Assembly (NCBI GenBank): GCA_963823515.1
Contig: CAWGMB010000014.1
Span: 124,001-188,000, forward strand
Length of the DNA: 64,000 nucleotides
Direction: 5' to 3'
DNA from: Miltoncostaea sp963823515
GTDB lineage: Bacteria > Actinomycetota > Thermoleophilia > Miltoncostaeales > Miltoncostaeaceae
In this document: positions 53,753 through 63,408 of the stretch, in pieces
How positions within the stretch are numbered: the stretch's first letter is position 1
How the letters are laid out: each line of letters begins with the position of its first letter
Translations under genes and position numbers: made by a program
The notes under the pieces: generated by a model
Database searches by the model: none
What the model was told of the DNA's origin: nothing
Seen by the model: only the letters and a program-made list of their open reading frames with translations

Positions 53753-55842
53753 CGTGCCCCTCCCACCTCGGTGACCCGTTCGAAATCGGCGACCTGGCAG
53801 AGCACCCCGGCCGCCTCCCGCACCAGCGCATAGCGGCGGGCCCGCACACCCGGATCCTCGGCGTTGACGAGCACGTCTACGAAGAACCGGTCGACCGCCC
53901 CGGCGAGCGGCCCGGCGGCGACGAGGGCGGCGGTGAAGTCGCCCCGTCCACGGGCGTCGTCGATCGGCCCGCGGGCCGCCACGATCGCCGAGCTCAGGGC
54001 CGCCTCGCCGGGGTCCTCGCCCGGGGTGACGGCGGCGTCGTGGGGCGGGCCCTTGCGCGCGAGCCGGACGAGCCGGGTGCTGGCGGTCCAGGCCGTGGCG
54101 AAGTCGTCGCCGCCGCGCGCCTCCTGGATGGCCCGCGCCCACGCGGCGGTGGTGGTGATGCCGGGGAGCCCCGCCCCGAGAGCGGCGAGGACGGCCTCGG
54201 CGCCCACGCCCTCGGCGCCGAGCAGGTGGACCATCCGGTCGGACAGGAAGGCCTCGATGCGCGCGGACACGTCCTCGAGCGGGACGCTCAGCGCCGCACC
54301 CTGCGAAGCGAGCATCGCGTAGGCCGCGCTCACCGACGGCGCGTGGTCGAGATCCCAGCCGCGGTCGAGTGCGATGCGGACGATGCCGAGCGCCGCGCGG
54401 CGCAGGCCGTAGGGGTCCTTGGACCCGGTCGGGGCCTCGTCGACCGCGAACGCGCCCACGAGGTTGTCGATCTTCTCGGTGGCCGCCAGCAGCGCGCCGG
54501 GGGCGGTGGCCGGCAACGGCGAGTCCGCACCCTCGGGCAGGTACTGCTCCTCGACGGCCGTGGCGATCGCGGGGTCGACGCCCTCGCGGCGCGCGTACTC
54601 GGCCGCGACGTAGCCCTCGAGCTCGGAGAACTCGGCCACCAGGACCGCACCCTGATCGGCCTTGGCCAGGCGCGCGGCGTGCTCGGCCGCGGCCCGCGTG
54701 GGCGCGTCCACGCCCAGGCGCGCCGCCAGGTCGGCGACTCCCGCCACCAGACGGTCGCGCTTGTCGGCCATCGTGCCGAGGCTCTTGTGGAAGACGATCG
54801 CGTCGAGGCGGGCGTCGAGCGCCGCGAGGCCCGCTTCGAGGTCCTTGTCGAAGCTGAACTCGGCGTCCTGAAGGCGGGCGTCGAGCACGCCCTCGTTGCC
54901 GCGCGTGATGACGGCCGCGTACGCGGGGTCGCCGTTGGACACCGCGAGGAAGGCGGGCAGCAACCCGCCCGCGTCGTCGCGCAGCGGGAAGTAGCGCTGG
55001 TGCCCCTGCATGGCGGTGACGAGCACGCGCGCCGGCAGGCGGAGGTGGCGCTCGTCGAACCGGCCGGTGATGACGCTGGGCCACTCGACGAGGAAGAGGA
55101 CCTCCTCGAGCTTGCCGCCCGGGTCGCTCCAGGCGCCGCCCGCCGTGGCCGCGGCGGCGTCGAGGCCGGCGAGGATCGTCTTCCGGCGCTCCTCGTGGCT
55201 CGCGATCACCGCGGCGCCGCGCAGCGCCTGCGCATAGGAGCCGGCGTCGGCGATCACGGCGGGCGCTCCCAGGAAGCGGTGCCCCTGGCTGAGGTCGCCG
55301 GCGCGCAGCCCGTGGAGGTCGAACCCGACGGTGCGATCGTCGAGCTTGGCCACGACCCAGCGCACGGGGCGCGAGAACCGCAGGCCGGTGCCGGCGCCCC
55401 AGCGCATGGTCTTGGAGAAGCGCAGGCCGTTGACGATGCGCGCCGCGATCTCGGGGACCAGTTCGTCGAGCGGCCGTCCGGCCTGGGCGATCTCGGCGAA
55501 GACGAACTCGCGGCCGCCGTCGTCGCGGACGACGAGGTCGGCCACCGGCAGGCCCTGGCCGCGGGCGAAGCCCTCGGCGGCCCGGGTCGGCGCGCCGTCG
55601 GGGCCGAAGGCGGCGCTCGCCGCGGGGCCGCGCACGGTGCGCGACGAGGCGGCGAGCTCGTGAGGCAGGCCCGCCCCGTGGATGGCGAAGCGGCGGGGCG
55701 CCACCGACACGCTCACCGCGCCACCCGCCAGCCCGAGCGCCTCCAGGGCCGCCGCGTAGAGCCCCGGCGCCTGCTCCACGATCTCCCGGCAGGCGCTGGA
55801 GGGGAGCTCCTCGCAGCCGACCTCGATGAGCAGGTCAGGCAC
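53749..55842 (-). CDS. glyS: Glycyl-tRNA synthetase beta subunit
   Basis: About 697 residues. It begins PDLLIEVGCEELPSSACREI as beta subunits do. It has KTMRWGAGTGLRFSRPVRWV, RGNEGVLDARLQDAEFSFDK, GTMADKRDRLVAGVADLA, and ATEKIDNLVGAFAVDEAPTG with SKDPYGLRRAALGIVRIALD. The C-terminal DALR-like anticodon-binding region has AVDRFFVDVLVNAEDPGVRA. It acts as an alpha2-beta2 complex with GlyQ. I chose the GTG at 55842 (8-nt overlap with glyQ); a GTG at 55854 is an alternative. Confidence 0.97.
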
Positions 55843-56710
55843 CGGCGGGCTCACCGGCTGGCTGGATCATCTCCAGGTAGGCCCGCGCGCACTTGGCCGC
55901 AAGCGCGCGTACTCGCCAGATGTAGGCGCCGCGCTCGGTCACGCTGATCACGCCGCGGGCGTCGAGCAGGTTGAAGGAGTGGCTGCACTTCAGGACCTGG
56001 TCGTAGGCCGGCAGCACCAGGTCCTCGTCGAGGCAGCGCAGGCACTCGGCCTCGTGACGCGAGAAGGCCGCGAACAGCGCCTCGGTGTCGGCGACCTCGA
56101 AGTTGTAGCGGCTCCACTGCGCCTCGTTGCGCTGGTAGATGTCGCCGTAGGTCACGCCGTGGCCCCACTCGAGGTCGTAGACCGAGCGGACGTCCTGCAG
56201 GTACATCGCGATGCGCTCGAGGCCGTAGGTGAGCTCCACCGAGATCGGCGTCAGGTCGATGCCGCCCGCCTGCTGGAAGTACGTGAACTGGGTGATCTCC
56301 ATCCCGTCCATCCAGACCTCCCAGCCAAGGCCCCACGCGCCGAGGGTCGGGCCCTCCCAGTCGTCCTCGACGAACCGGATGTCGTGCTCCTCGGGCTTGA
56401 TCCCGAGGGCGCGGAGCGATCCGAGGTAGAGGTCCTGGACGTCGTCCGGGGACGGCTTCATCAGCACCTGGTACTGGAAGTAGTGCTGCAGCCGGAAGGG
56501 ATTCTCCCCGTAGCGCCCGTCGGTCGGGCGGATGGACGGCTCGACGTACGCCACCTTCCAGGGGTCGGTGCCGAGACTGCGCAGGAGGGTCGCCGGATTG
56601 AACGTCCCGGCGCCCACCTCGGTGTGGTACGGCGTGGTGACCAGGCAGCCCTGGTCCGCCCAGTAGCCGGACAGCCGCGCGATCACGTCCTGAAAGCTCG
56701 CCCCCGCCAC
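55835..56710 (-). CDS. glyQ: Glycyl-tRNA synthetase alpha subunit
   Basis: A 291-residue catalytic subunit. It has SFQDVIARLSGYWADQGCLV, TEVGAGTFNPATLLRSLGTD, YVEPSIRPTDGRYGENPFRL and QHYFQYQVLMKPSPDDVQDL. GLGWEVWMDGMEITQFTYFQ and VELTYGLERIAMYLQDV complete the class II signatures. Most other actinobacteria use a single-chain enzyme, so the two-subunit form is a phylogenetic hint. The GTG at 56710 has TACACT 8 nt upstream, so the operon glyQ-glyS-ppdK-unknown-dgt starts here. Confidence 0.97.
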   Translation of the reverse strand: MAGASFQDVIARLSGYWADQGCLVTTPYHTEVGAGTFNPATLLRSLGTDPWKVAYVEPSIRPTDGRYGENPFRLQHYFQYQVLMKPSPDDVQDLYLGSLRALGIKPEEHDIRFVEDDWEGPTLGAWGLGWEVWMDGMEITQFTYFQQAGGIDLTPISVELTYGLERIAMYLQDVRSVYDLEWGHGVTYGDIYQRNEAQWSRYNFEVADTEALFAAFSRHEAECLRCLDEDLVLPAYDQVLKCSHSFNLLDARGVISVTERGAYIWRVRALAAKCARAYLEMIQPAGEPAGA

Positions 56711-56718
56711 GACGCCGG

Positions 56719-56724
56719 AGTGTA
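56719..56724 (-). promoter_or_regulatory. -10 box of the glyQ operon
   Basis: TACACT lies 8 nt before the glyQ GTG, implying a leader of only 1-2 nt. Confidence 0.45.
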
Positions 56725-56757
56725 CCCACCCCCGGCGGCCGCCACGCGCGAAGGCGC

Positions 56758-56788
56758 TTGACCCTGCGCCCGCCACACGCCTCAATAC
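56758..56788 (+). promoter_or_regulatory. Promoter of the MalT-like regulator gene
   Basis: TTGACC is followed after about 18 nt by TCAATA/CAATAC just before the ATG at 56793. The -10 is weak, but the -35 is good for this genome. Confidence 0.35.
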
Positions 56789-56792
56789 GCCG

Positions 56793-59063
56793 ATGGCGAC
56801 ACTCCTCCCGCCACCCCTGCTCGAGACCAAGCTGCGCGCGCCCGGCCGGCGCCCGGGCCTCGTGGCGCGCCCGGATCTCATGGCCCGGCTCGACCGCGCG
56901 GTGGCCGGCCACCGCCTCACCCTGGTCAGCGCGGCGGCGGGATGGGGCAAGAGCACGCTCGTGGGCGAGTGGCTCGCGACCGCGGGACACCCCTGCGCGT
57001 GGCTCGCGCTCGACGCCGCCGACAACGACCCGGCCCGCTTCTGGCGATACCTCTCGGAGGCTCTCGAGCGCGCCGGGGTGCCGATCGACGAGCAGGCGGC
57101 CGGGGCGCTTGCGGGGAGCCCCGACATGCGCGAGGCGGGGCTTTCGACCCTGCTCAACGCCGCCTCGCGCGACGGCGGGACGACGATCCTCGCGTTCGAC
57201 GACTTCCACGCGATCACCGACCCCGACATCCACGAGGCGATCGCGTTCGTGGTGGAGCGCCTGCCGGACACGCTGCGGATCGTGATGGCCAGCCGCAACG
57301 ACCCGCCCATCGGGCTGGCCCGCCTGCGCGCCCGCGGCGACCTGGCCGAGATCCGCTCCGACGACCTGCGCTTCGGCGACGACGACGCGGCCGCCCTCCT
57401 CCATGGGGCGATCGGGCTGGATCTGCCGGCCGGCCAGGTCACCGCGCTGCGCACCCGCACCGAGGGCTGGGCGGCCGGCCTCTACCTGGCCGGCCTCTCG
57501 CTACGGGGCCGCGACGACGCCGACGCCTTCATCGCCGACTTCGCCGGCGACGACCGCCTGGTGGTCGACTACCTCGCCGCCGAGGTGCTCGAGGGCCAGA
57601 CGCCCGAGCGGCGCGACTTCCTGCTGCGCACGGCGGTCCTCGGCCGGCTCTCGGGACCGCTCTGCGACGCGGTGGCCGGCACGACCGGCTCCGCTCGGGT
57701 GCTGGAGGAGCTCGAGCGTTCGAACCTCTTCCTGGTGCCGCTCGACAACCGCCGCGAGTGGTACCGCTACCACCATCTCTTCGGCGAGCTCCTGCGCCAC
57801 GAGCTCGTTCTCGCCCGCCCCCAGGAGATCGCCGGGCTGCACCGGCGCGCGGCGGAGTGGCACCTGGCGGCCGGGACGATCGACGAGGCCATCCATCACT
57901 CGGCCGCCGGGGGCGACCTGGAGCAGGCGGCCGACCTGATCGCCGAGAACTGGGCCGGCAACGAGCGCAGCGGCTGGACCGTCACGACCGAGGGATGGCT
58001 GGCGCTGCTGCCGCCCGAGCGCGTGCGCGCCGACCCGCGGCTGTGCATGGCCGAGGCACTCATCCGCATCAACCTCGGCCGGCCCGAGGAGGTCGTCCCC
58101 TGGCTCGAGGCCGCCGAGACGGCGATGGCGGCTCCGGACGCGCCCGGCGACCCCGAGGTGATGGCCGGCGGGCTGGCGTCCGCGCGCTCGCTGGAGCGGC
58201 TTCTGGCCGGCGACACGCCCGCCGGGGTCTCCGAAGGCCGGCTGGCTCTCGCGATCACCCCGCCCGAGGCGACCTGGTGGCGGTCCCTGGCGTGCATGGC
58301 GCTGGGGATCGCCCTGCACGCGACCGGAGAGGCCGACGAGGCCTATCCGATCCTGGAGGAGGCCGCCGAGCGCGGCCGCGCCAGCGGCGCCCCGGCGCTC
58401 GTGCTCGTGTCGCTGAGCCACCTCTCCGACACCGACTTCGCGCGCGGCGATCTGACGCTCTCGGAGGACCGCGCCCGCGAGGCCATCGCGCTGTCCGAGG
58501 ACGAGCGCCACGCCGAGTACCCCCACGCCGCGGGGGCACACGTGAACCTGGCGCGCGCGCTCGCGGCCCGGGGCCTCCACGGCGAGGCGCGCGAGCAGGC
58601 CGACCGCGGGGTGCACCTCGCGCACCGGGGACGGGCGCCGACCGAGCTCGCCCACAGCGTCGCGGTGCGCGGTGAGGTCTACCTGGCCGCCGGGGACCGC
58701 GAGGAGGCGCTCGCCTGCGCCCGGGAGGCCCGGGAGCTGATCTCCGGGGCCCTCGGCGTCACGAACATCCGCGGCCGTCTCGACGCGCTCGAGGCCGCGG
58801 CCGGCAGCGCGCGGCAGGCGGAGCCGGCCGACCCGCCCGGAGCGGGCGACCTGACCGACCGCGAGCTGGCGGTGCTCCGGCGCCTCACCGGCGACGGCTC
58901 GGCCCGCGAGATCGCCGCCGACCTCTACGTGTCGCACAACACCATCAAGACGCAGATGCGCGCGATCTACCGCAAGCTCGGAGTCGCCACCCGCGAGGAC
59001 GCCGTACGCCGCGCCCGGGAGCGCGGGCTCCTGTCTCGCTCCCTCAGCGGCGGAGGGGCCTGA
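56793..59063 (+). CDS. MalT-like LuxR-family ATPase regulator
   Basis: A 756-residue protein of the MalT/LAL class. It begins LLETKLRAPGRRPGLVARPD, the usual MalT opening. Walker A is SAAAGWGKSTLVGEWLA (about 48-64) and Walker B is TTILAFDDFHAITD. The STAND winged-helix region has YRYHHLFGELLRHEL. A TPR-like superhelix fills about 420-680, and the C-terminal HTH is LTDRELAVLRRLTGDGSARE with VSHNTIKTQMRAIYRKLGV. The inducer and targets are unknown. It faces the MMPL gene across a strong shared terminator. Confidence 0.94.
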   Translation: MATLLPPPLLETKLRAPGRRPGLVARPDLMARLDRAVAGHRLTLVSAAAGWGKSTLVGEWLATAGHPCAWLALDAADNDPARFWRYLSEALERAGVPIDEQAAGALAGSPDMREAGLSTLLNAASRDGGTTILAFDDFHAITDPDIHEAIAFVVERLPDTLRIVMASRNDPPIGLARLRARGDLAEIRSDDLRFGDDDAAALLHGAIGLDLPAGQVTALRTRTEGWAAGLYLAGLSLRGRDDADAFIADFAGDDRLVVDYLAAEVLEGQTPERRDFLLRTAVLGRLSGPLCDAVAGTTGSARVLEELERSNLFLVPLDNRREWYRYHHLFGELLRHELVLARPQEIAGLHRRAAEWHLAAGTIDEAIHHSAAGGDLEQAADLIAENWAGNERSGWTVTTEGWLALLPPERVRADPRLCMAEALIRINLGRPEEVVPWLEAAETAMAAPDAPGDPEVMAGGLASARSLERLLAGDTPAGVSEGRLALAITPPEATWWRSLACMALGIALHATGEADEAYPILEEAAERGRASGAPALVLVSLSHLSDTDFARGDLTLSEDRAREAIALSEDERHAEYPHAAGAHVNLARALAARGLHGEAREQADRGVHLAHRGRAPTELAHSVAVRGEVYLAAGDREEALACAREARELISGALGVTNIRGRLDALEAAAGSARQAEPADPPGAGDLTDRELAVLRRLTGDGSAREIAADLYVSHNTIKTQMRAIYRKLGVATREDAVRRARERGLLSRSLSGGGA

Positions 59064-59134
59064 GGTCCGTCGGGGCTCGTCCGGGTGGTGAGGCGCCGAT
59101 TGGCGCGCAGGCGATGCGCCGATCGGCGTCGACG

Positions 59135-59166
59135 GCCAAGGGCCCGGCGTCCGCCGGGCCCTTGGC
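59135..59166. terminator. Convergent terminator between the MalT-like and MMPL genes
   Basis: GCCAAGGGCCCGGCG and CGCCGGGCCCTTGGC form a perfect 15-bp palindrome with a 2-nt centre (4-nt loop in practice). It lies 17 nt from the stop of the MMPL gene. Confidence 0.8.
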
Positions 59167-59182
59167 GGCGACTCGACCGGCC

Positions 59183-61351
59183 TCAGGCGCTCGCGGGCTT
59201 CGCCCCCGTGTCGCCGTCGGCCGGGCCGCTCTCGTCGAAGCCGATGCGCTCGTGCAGACGGCGCAGCGGGGCCGGGGCCCACCAGTTCCACCCGCCGAGC
59301 AGCGCCATCAGCGAGGGCACCAGCAGGGCCCGGATGATGGTGGCGTCGATCAGGACGGCGAGCGCGGTCCCGACGCCCAGCTCCTTGATCAGCGTGATCT
59401 GGGAGGTGGCGAAGGCGCCGATGGCGATCGCGAAGAGCAGGGCCGCGGCCGTCACGATGCGGCCGGTTCGCTGCAGCCCGAGGGCCACCGAGTCGGACGT
59501 GTCGGCGCCGGCGTCGTGCGCCTCCTTGATGCGCGAGAGCAGGAAGACCGCGTAGTCGGTGGACAGGCCGAAGGCGATCGCCCCGAGCAGGATCGGCTGG
59601 GTCAGATCGAGCGCGCCGACGCTGTCGTAGCCGAGGAGCCCCTCGAGGCGCCCGTCCTGGAAGATGAAGACCAGGATCCCGAGCGTGGCGCCCAGGGTGA
59701 GCAGGTTCATCAAGACGGCCTTGATCGGCAGCAGCACCGACCCGGTCATCACGAACAGGGCGATGATGGTCGTCGTGGCGATCAGTGCGATGGCCCAGGG
59801 CAGGTGAGACGCGATGCTGTCCTTCTGGTCCACGAAGCTGGCCGACAGGCCGCCCACGAGGGCCGGGTACGGGGCCGGGGTGGTGCGGATGTCGCCGACC
59901 AGCGCCTGGGCGGAGCTCGAGAGGCCATCCCCGGCGGCGTAGACGTCGATCCGCCAGGTCCCTTCGCCCGCGACGACGGGCGGGGTGACGGCCGTGACAC
60001 CCGGCAGCGCGCCGAGCTCTCGCGCGTAGCCCTCGAGCGCCGACTTCGCCTCGGGCGAGTCGGGTGCGTCGATGGCGATGTAGTTCGGCTGGCTTCGGTC
60101 CTGCGGGAAGTCCTGCGCGATCGCGTCCGACACCTGGCGCGAGACGGCGCTGGTGGGGAGCACGTTGGCGTCGACGGAGGTGAAGTTGATGCCGAAGGCC
60201 GGCAGGGCGACGAGCACCAAGACGATCGACGTGGTCGCGGCCACGATCCCCGGGCGGCGCATGACGGCACGCGAGAGGCGGTACCAGAAGCCCGAGGTGA
60301 CCGGCTCGTGGGCGTCCTCGCTGTGCCGGCGCCAGGCCTTCGGGGCGAGGGCGTTGACCCGCCGGCCGAGAAGGGCCAGGACGGCGGGCAGCACGACCAG
60401 GGCGACGACGGCCGCGACCCCGGCGACCATCACGCCGGCGATGCCCATGGAGAACAGGAAGCGCTGCGGGAAGATCATCAGGCCCGCGAGCGCCGCCGCC
60501 ACGGTCACGGCGCTGAACAGGACGCTCTTGCCGGCGGTCTGGAGCGTGCGCGCCAGGGCCGTGCGCCCGGGGCCGTGGACCGCCATCTCCTCGCGGTAGC
60601 GCGACACGATCAGGAGGCTGTAGTCGATCGCGAGGCCGAGGCTCAGGCCGATCGCGAGGTTGAGGGCGTACACGGAGAGGGTGCGGACCTCGTTGAAGAG
60701 GCCGATCGCGAGGAAGGACCCGAAGATCACCAGCCCCCCCATGAGGGACGGCAGGAGTGCGGCGATCACGCCGCGGAAGACCCAGAGCGAGAGCAGGAAG
60801 ATCAGCGGGAACGCGAGCATCTCGGCCTTGGTGAGGTCCTCGCCGATGATCGTGCCGACCTCCTCGCCCACCACGACCGCGCCGCCCAGACGCACGGCTG
60901 GGTCGCCCGCCAGGGAGGCGCGGATGCGCACGGCCCCCTCCTCGGCGGCGTCGTCGCTGATGGGCCGGAAGAAGCCCGCGATGTAGGAGGCCGTGCCGTC
61001 CTTCGAGATGAGCGCGTCGCCGCCGCCGGTGAACGCCGTGACCACGCCGGCGATGGCGGGGTCGGCCGCGATCGCGGCCGCGGTCTTCTCGACCTGCGCC
61101 TTGCCGGCGCCGGAGCGGACGTCGGTCCCGGGCTCGACGAGGGCGATCACCCCGGGCGCCGGGTTGGCGCCGCTGGCCCTCTCGAGGCTGTCGCGGGCGT
61201 GCACCCACTCGGCGTTCGGATCCTCGAATCCGGCGCTGGTGAGGTTGGCCGTGAGCGGGCCTCCGACGACGACCGCGACGGCCATGAAGGCGATCGCGAC
61301 GAGGATCACCCTCCAGGGGCGTCGCGTGGCGAGTGCGGCAAGGCGGGACAT
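59183..61351 (-). CDS. MMPL-family RND transporter
   Basis: A 722-residue proton-driven lipid/drug exporter. It has two repeats of six membrane helices, each with a large extracytoplasmic loop after the first helix (residues about 35-185 and 380-530). Repeat cores are LAIGLSLGLAIDYSLLIVSR and ILLGAIAFGLSTDYAVFLLS, with the conserved Asp-Tyr pair for proton transfer. The substrate is unknown. The gene starts 1 nt after a conserved small protein gene, with which it is co-transcribed; no MmpS partner is seen. Confidence 0.94.
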   Translation of the reverse strand: MSRLAALATRRPWRVILVAIAFMAVAVVVGGPLTANLTSAGFEDPNAEWVHARDSLERASGANPAPGVIALVEPGTDVRSGAGKAQVEKTAAAIAADPAIAGVVTAFTGGGDALISKDGTASYIAGFFRPISDDAAEEGAVRIRASLAGDPAVRLGGAVVVGEEVGTIIGEDLTKAEMLAFPLIFLLSLWVFRGVIAALLPSLMGGLVIFGSFLAIGLFNEVRTLSVYALNLAIGLSLGLAIDYSLLIVSRYREEMAVHGPGRTALARTLQTAGKSVLFSAVTVAAALAGLMIFPQRFLFSMGIAGVMVAGVAAVVALVVLPAVLALLGRRVNALAPKAWRRHSEDAHEPVTSGFWYRLSRAVMRRPGIVAATTSIVLVLVALPAFGINFTSVDANVLPTSAVSRQVSDAIAQDFPQDRSQPNYIAIDAPDSPEAKSALEGYARELGALPGVTAVTPPVVAGEGTWRIDVYAAGDGLSSSAQALVGDIRTTPAPYPALVGGLSASFVDQKDSIASHLPWAIALIATTTIIALFVMTGSVLLPIKAVLMNLLTLGATLGILVFIFQDGRLEGLLGYDSVGALDLTQPILLGAIAFGLSTDYAVFLLSRIKEAHDAGADTSDSVALGLQRTGRIVTAAALLFAIAIGAFATSQITLIKELGVGTALAVLIDATIIRALLVPSLMALLGGWNWWAPAPLRRLHERIGFDESGPADGDTGAKPASA

Positions 61352-61582
61352 TCAGGCCTCCAGGGCGGGGTGTGCGGTGGTGCCGTGCGGCCGCTCGACC
61401 CCGACGACCTCGAGGCCGAGGTTGCCGAGCCGGGCGAGTACGTCCTCGAGAGGAGGCGCGGTGCGTGGATCGCCGGACAGGATGGTACGAGGCCCGTCAA
61501 CGTCGCGGCTCAGCCCGGCGAATCCCTGGCAGAACCGCTCGCTCATGACCCCTCGTACGGTGATCCGGTACCCGACGCTCAT
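61352..61582 (-). CDS. Conserved small protein (76 aa) ahead of the MMPL gene
   Basis: It starts MSVGYRITVRGVMSERFCQG, then FAGLSRDVDGPRTILSGDPR, and ends LEDVLARLGNLGLEVVGVE. This ferredoxin-like pattern recalls short actinobacterial proteins of the type VRG-x-LSERF... LGLELV, whose role is not known to me. GGGGA precedes the ATG. Its stop and the MMPL start are adjacent, so translation is coupled. Confidence 0.75.
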   Translation of the reverse strand: MSVGYRITVRGVMSERFCQGFAGLSRDVDGPRTILSGDPRTAPPLEDVLARLGNLGLEVVGVERPHGTTAHPALEA

Positions 61583-61741
61583 CGCCAGTCCCCTTCACGG
61601 GCTCGGTCGCTGTTGCCGGGACAACCCTCTGCGCAGGCGGGGTGAGCGGTCATCACCCCGCCGCGATTTCACCCCGGGTGATCTTTCTGCGTCCGGTTCC
61701 CGTGCGTAGGCTCACGCGGACACCCTCCGAGAGGACCTCCC

Positions 61742-62128
61742 GTGATTCGACTGCTGGTCCGCACCGCCGTCCTGCTGCTCGCCAACGCCGTCGGCCTCAT
61801 CGTCGCAGCCGTCGTGCTCGACGGCATGACGCTCGACGCGACGGGCTTCATCATCGCCGTGCTCGTCTTCACGGTCGTACTGGCGCTGATGCAGCCGTTC
61901 ATTGCGGTCCAGTTGCGCCGGCGCGGATCGGCGGCGCTCGGCGGAGTCGCGCTCATCGCCACGCTCGTCGCGCTCATCATCACGACGATCCTCACGGACG
62001 GGCTGTCGATCGACGGCGCCGGGACGTGGATCGCGGCGGCCGTCATCGTCTGGGCGGCGGCCCTGATCGCCGCGTTCGTCCTCCCGTTCCTCGGGCTGAA
62101 GAAGTACCTGGAGGAGCGCCCGAAGTAG
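61742..62128 (+). CDS. Four-helix membrane protein (phage-holin-like family)
   Basis: A 128-residue hydrophobic protein with about four membrane helices (LVRTAVLLLANAVGLIVAAV; FIIAVLVFTVVLALMQPFIA; ALIATLVALIITTILTDGLS; IVWAAALIAAFVLPFLGLKK). It ends in a short basic tail. The layout and the GLS-type loop resemble the 4TMS holin-like (PF04020-type) family common in non-phage actinobacterial loci, so no prophage is implied. GTG start with GAGAGG upstream. Confidence 0.75.
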   Translation: MIRLLVRTAVLLLANAVGLIVAAVVLDGMTLDATGFIIAVLVFTVVLALMQPFIAVQLRRRGSAALGGVALIATLVALIITTILTDGLSIDGAGTWIAAAVIVWAAALIAAFVLPFLGLKKYLEERPK

Positions 62129-62138
62129 TCGATCTCGC

Positions 62139-62179
62139 GGTGGCGCCCCCCGGGCCACGAGGGGCCGGCGGGCGCCACC
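62139..62179. terminator. Convergent hairpin after the holin-like gene
   Basis: GGTGGCGCCC and GGGCGCCACC form a perfect 10-bp stem around a GC-rich 21-nt loop with its own partial pairing. It lies 10 nt past the plus-strand stop and 7 nt from the minus-strand stop. Confidence 0.6.
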
Positions 62180-62186
62180 ACGGCGA

Positions 62187-62540
62187 TCAGGGGCGAATCA
62201 CGTAGCACGCGTTGACCGGGTCGTGCGCGAGGTCGTGGCGCTCGACGCTCCCGAAGCCGGCCGTCCAGAGCATCTGCCGCGCCAGCTGGTCCCCCCACAT
62301 CGTCCCGAGCCCGGCTCCGTCCTGGGCGAGCGAGACGGTCATGCAGTGCATCGTCGAGACGGTGTGAAGGAGCGGGCCGAGAGGGTGGTCGAGGTTCTCG
62401 TGCACGTGGCTCGACTCCGCGATGTCCTGCATCAGGTAGACGCCGCCGGGCCTCAGCGTGCGGCGGATGCCGCTCAGCAGCGCGTCGGGGTCCCCCCGGT
62501 CGTGGACCGCGTCGAACGTGGTGACGAGGTCGTACGCCGC
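62187..62540 (-). pseudogene. C-terminal fragment of a SAM-dependent methyltransferase
   Basis: It reads AAYDLVTTFDAVHDRGDPDA, RTLRPGGVYLMQDIAESSHV, HCMTVSLAQDGAGLGTMWGD and ends HDLAHDPVNACYVIRP. This is the second half of a winged-helix methyltransferase of the kind common in actinobacteria. Everything before the AAYDLV strand (the winged helix and the SAM loop) is missing. The open frame continues a little further into sequence belonging to the TetR fragment. Without motif I it cannot bind SAM, so it is a remnant. Confidence 0.75.
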
Positions 62541-62541
62541 G

Positions 62542-62805
62542 TGGCGCCAGCGCCTGGGCGCCCTCATCCGCGAGGCGGCCGCTCTCCACCCGCCCCGCGC
62601 GCCGGTCGACCCCGGCGTCCTCTGCGACGAGCTGCTGACCGTCTACGAGGGGGCGTTCGTGCTCTCGCGCGCGCTCGACGACCCCGGCATCGTCGCCCGT
62701 CAGCTGAACCAGTACCGGGAGCACCTGCGGCCGCTGTTCGACGCATGGACTTTCGGGGGGGTGTCCGGGCGGGAGCCGCTGCTACCCTCGGCCGAGCGTG
62801 AGTGA
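62542..62805 (+). pseudogene. C-terminal fragment of a TetR-family regulator
   Basis: It reads WRQRLGALIREAAALHPPRA, VDPGVLCDELLTVYEGAFVL and NQYREHLRPLFDAW, a typical TetR ligand-binding domain end. The DNA-binding HTH and the first helices are absent. The frame upstream of 62542 is antisense to the methyltransferase fragment. The stop overlaps the DedA start (8 nt), so the 3' organisation is intact and only the 5' half was lost. Confidence 0.75.
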
Positions 62806-63406
62806 CTGGGTCATCGAGGTGATCGACGCACTCGGGTACGCCGGGCTGTTCGGCCTGATGTTCCTCGAGTGCGTCTTCCCCCCCGTGCCGAGCGAGGCGA
62901 TCCTGCCCTTCGTCGGCTTCGCCGTCGCCGAGGGGAACCTCTCGTTCCCTCTGGTGATCCTCGCCGCCACGGCGGGCTCGCTCGCCGGCAACCTGGTCCT
63001 CTACGTCGCCGCACGCCGTGGCGGCGTGGCCCTGCTGCAGCGCCACGGGGCGCGGGTCGGCGCCACGGCCGAGCGCCTGCTGCTGCTCGAGCGGTGGTTC
63101 GACCGCTGGGGCTCGGCGACGGTCCTCGTGTGCCGGGCGATCCCGCTCGTGCGCAGCACGGTCTCCCTCCCCGCGGGCCTCGCCCGCTACTCGCTGCCGA
63201 AGTTCCTGCTGCTGACGACCCTCGGAAGCGCGATCTGGAACACCGCCCTGATCGGGCTGGGCTGGGCGCTCGACGAGCAGTGGCGCGCCGTCGAGGAGAG
63301 GATGAGCGGGGCGAGCTACGTCGTCCTGGGCGTGCTCCTGGCCGGCACGCTCGCCCTCGCGCTGCTCGCGCGGCGGCGGTCGCGGCGCGCCGCGACCGCC
63401 GACTGA
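62798..63406 (+). CDS. DedA-family membrane protein
   Basis: A 202-residue VTT/DedA protein. It has YAGLFGLMFLECVFPPVPSE (conserved E and PPxPSE motif), LAATAGSLAGNLVLYVAAR, FDRWGSATVLVCRAIPLVRS (the R-x-[IV]-P-x-[VI]-R motif) and PAGLARYSLPKFLLLTTLGS. It has about five membrane spans. Relatives move lipid carriers across the membrane and affect drug tolerance. The GTG at 62798 overlaps the TetR remnant. It was probably a target or partner of that regulator. Confidence 0.92.
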   Translation: MSDWVIEVIDALGYAGLFGLMFLECVFPPVPSEAILPFVGFAVAEGNLSFPLVILAATAGSLAGNLVLYVAARRGGVALLQRHGARVGATAERLLLLERWFDRWGSATVLVCRAIPLVRSTVSLPAGLARYSLPKFLLLTTLGSAIWNTALIGLGWALDEQWRAVEERMSGASYVVLGVLLAGTLALALLARRRSRRAATAD

Positions 63407-63408
63407 AA

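Noticed and set aside
57501..61208. A 1235-codon open frame on the minus strand
   Set aside because: It runs antisense to the MalT-like gene and out of frame through the MMPL gene; composition is low-complexity and it crosses a strong terminator.
61742..62128. Holin-like protein as evidence of a prophage
   Set aside because: No other phage gene, integrase or att site is near; members of this four-helix family are common in ordinary chromosomal loci.
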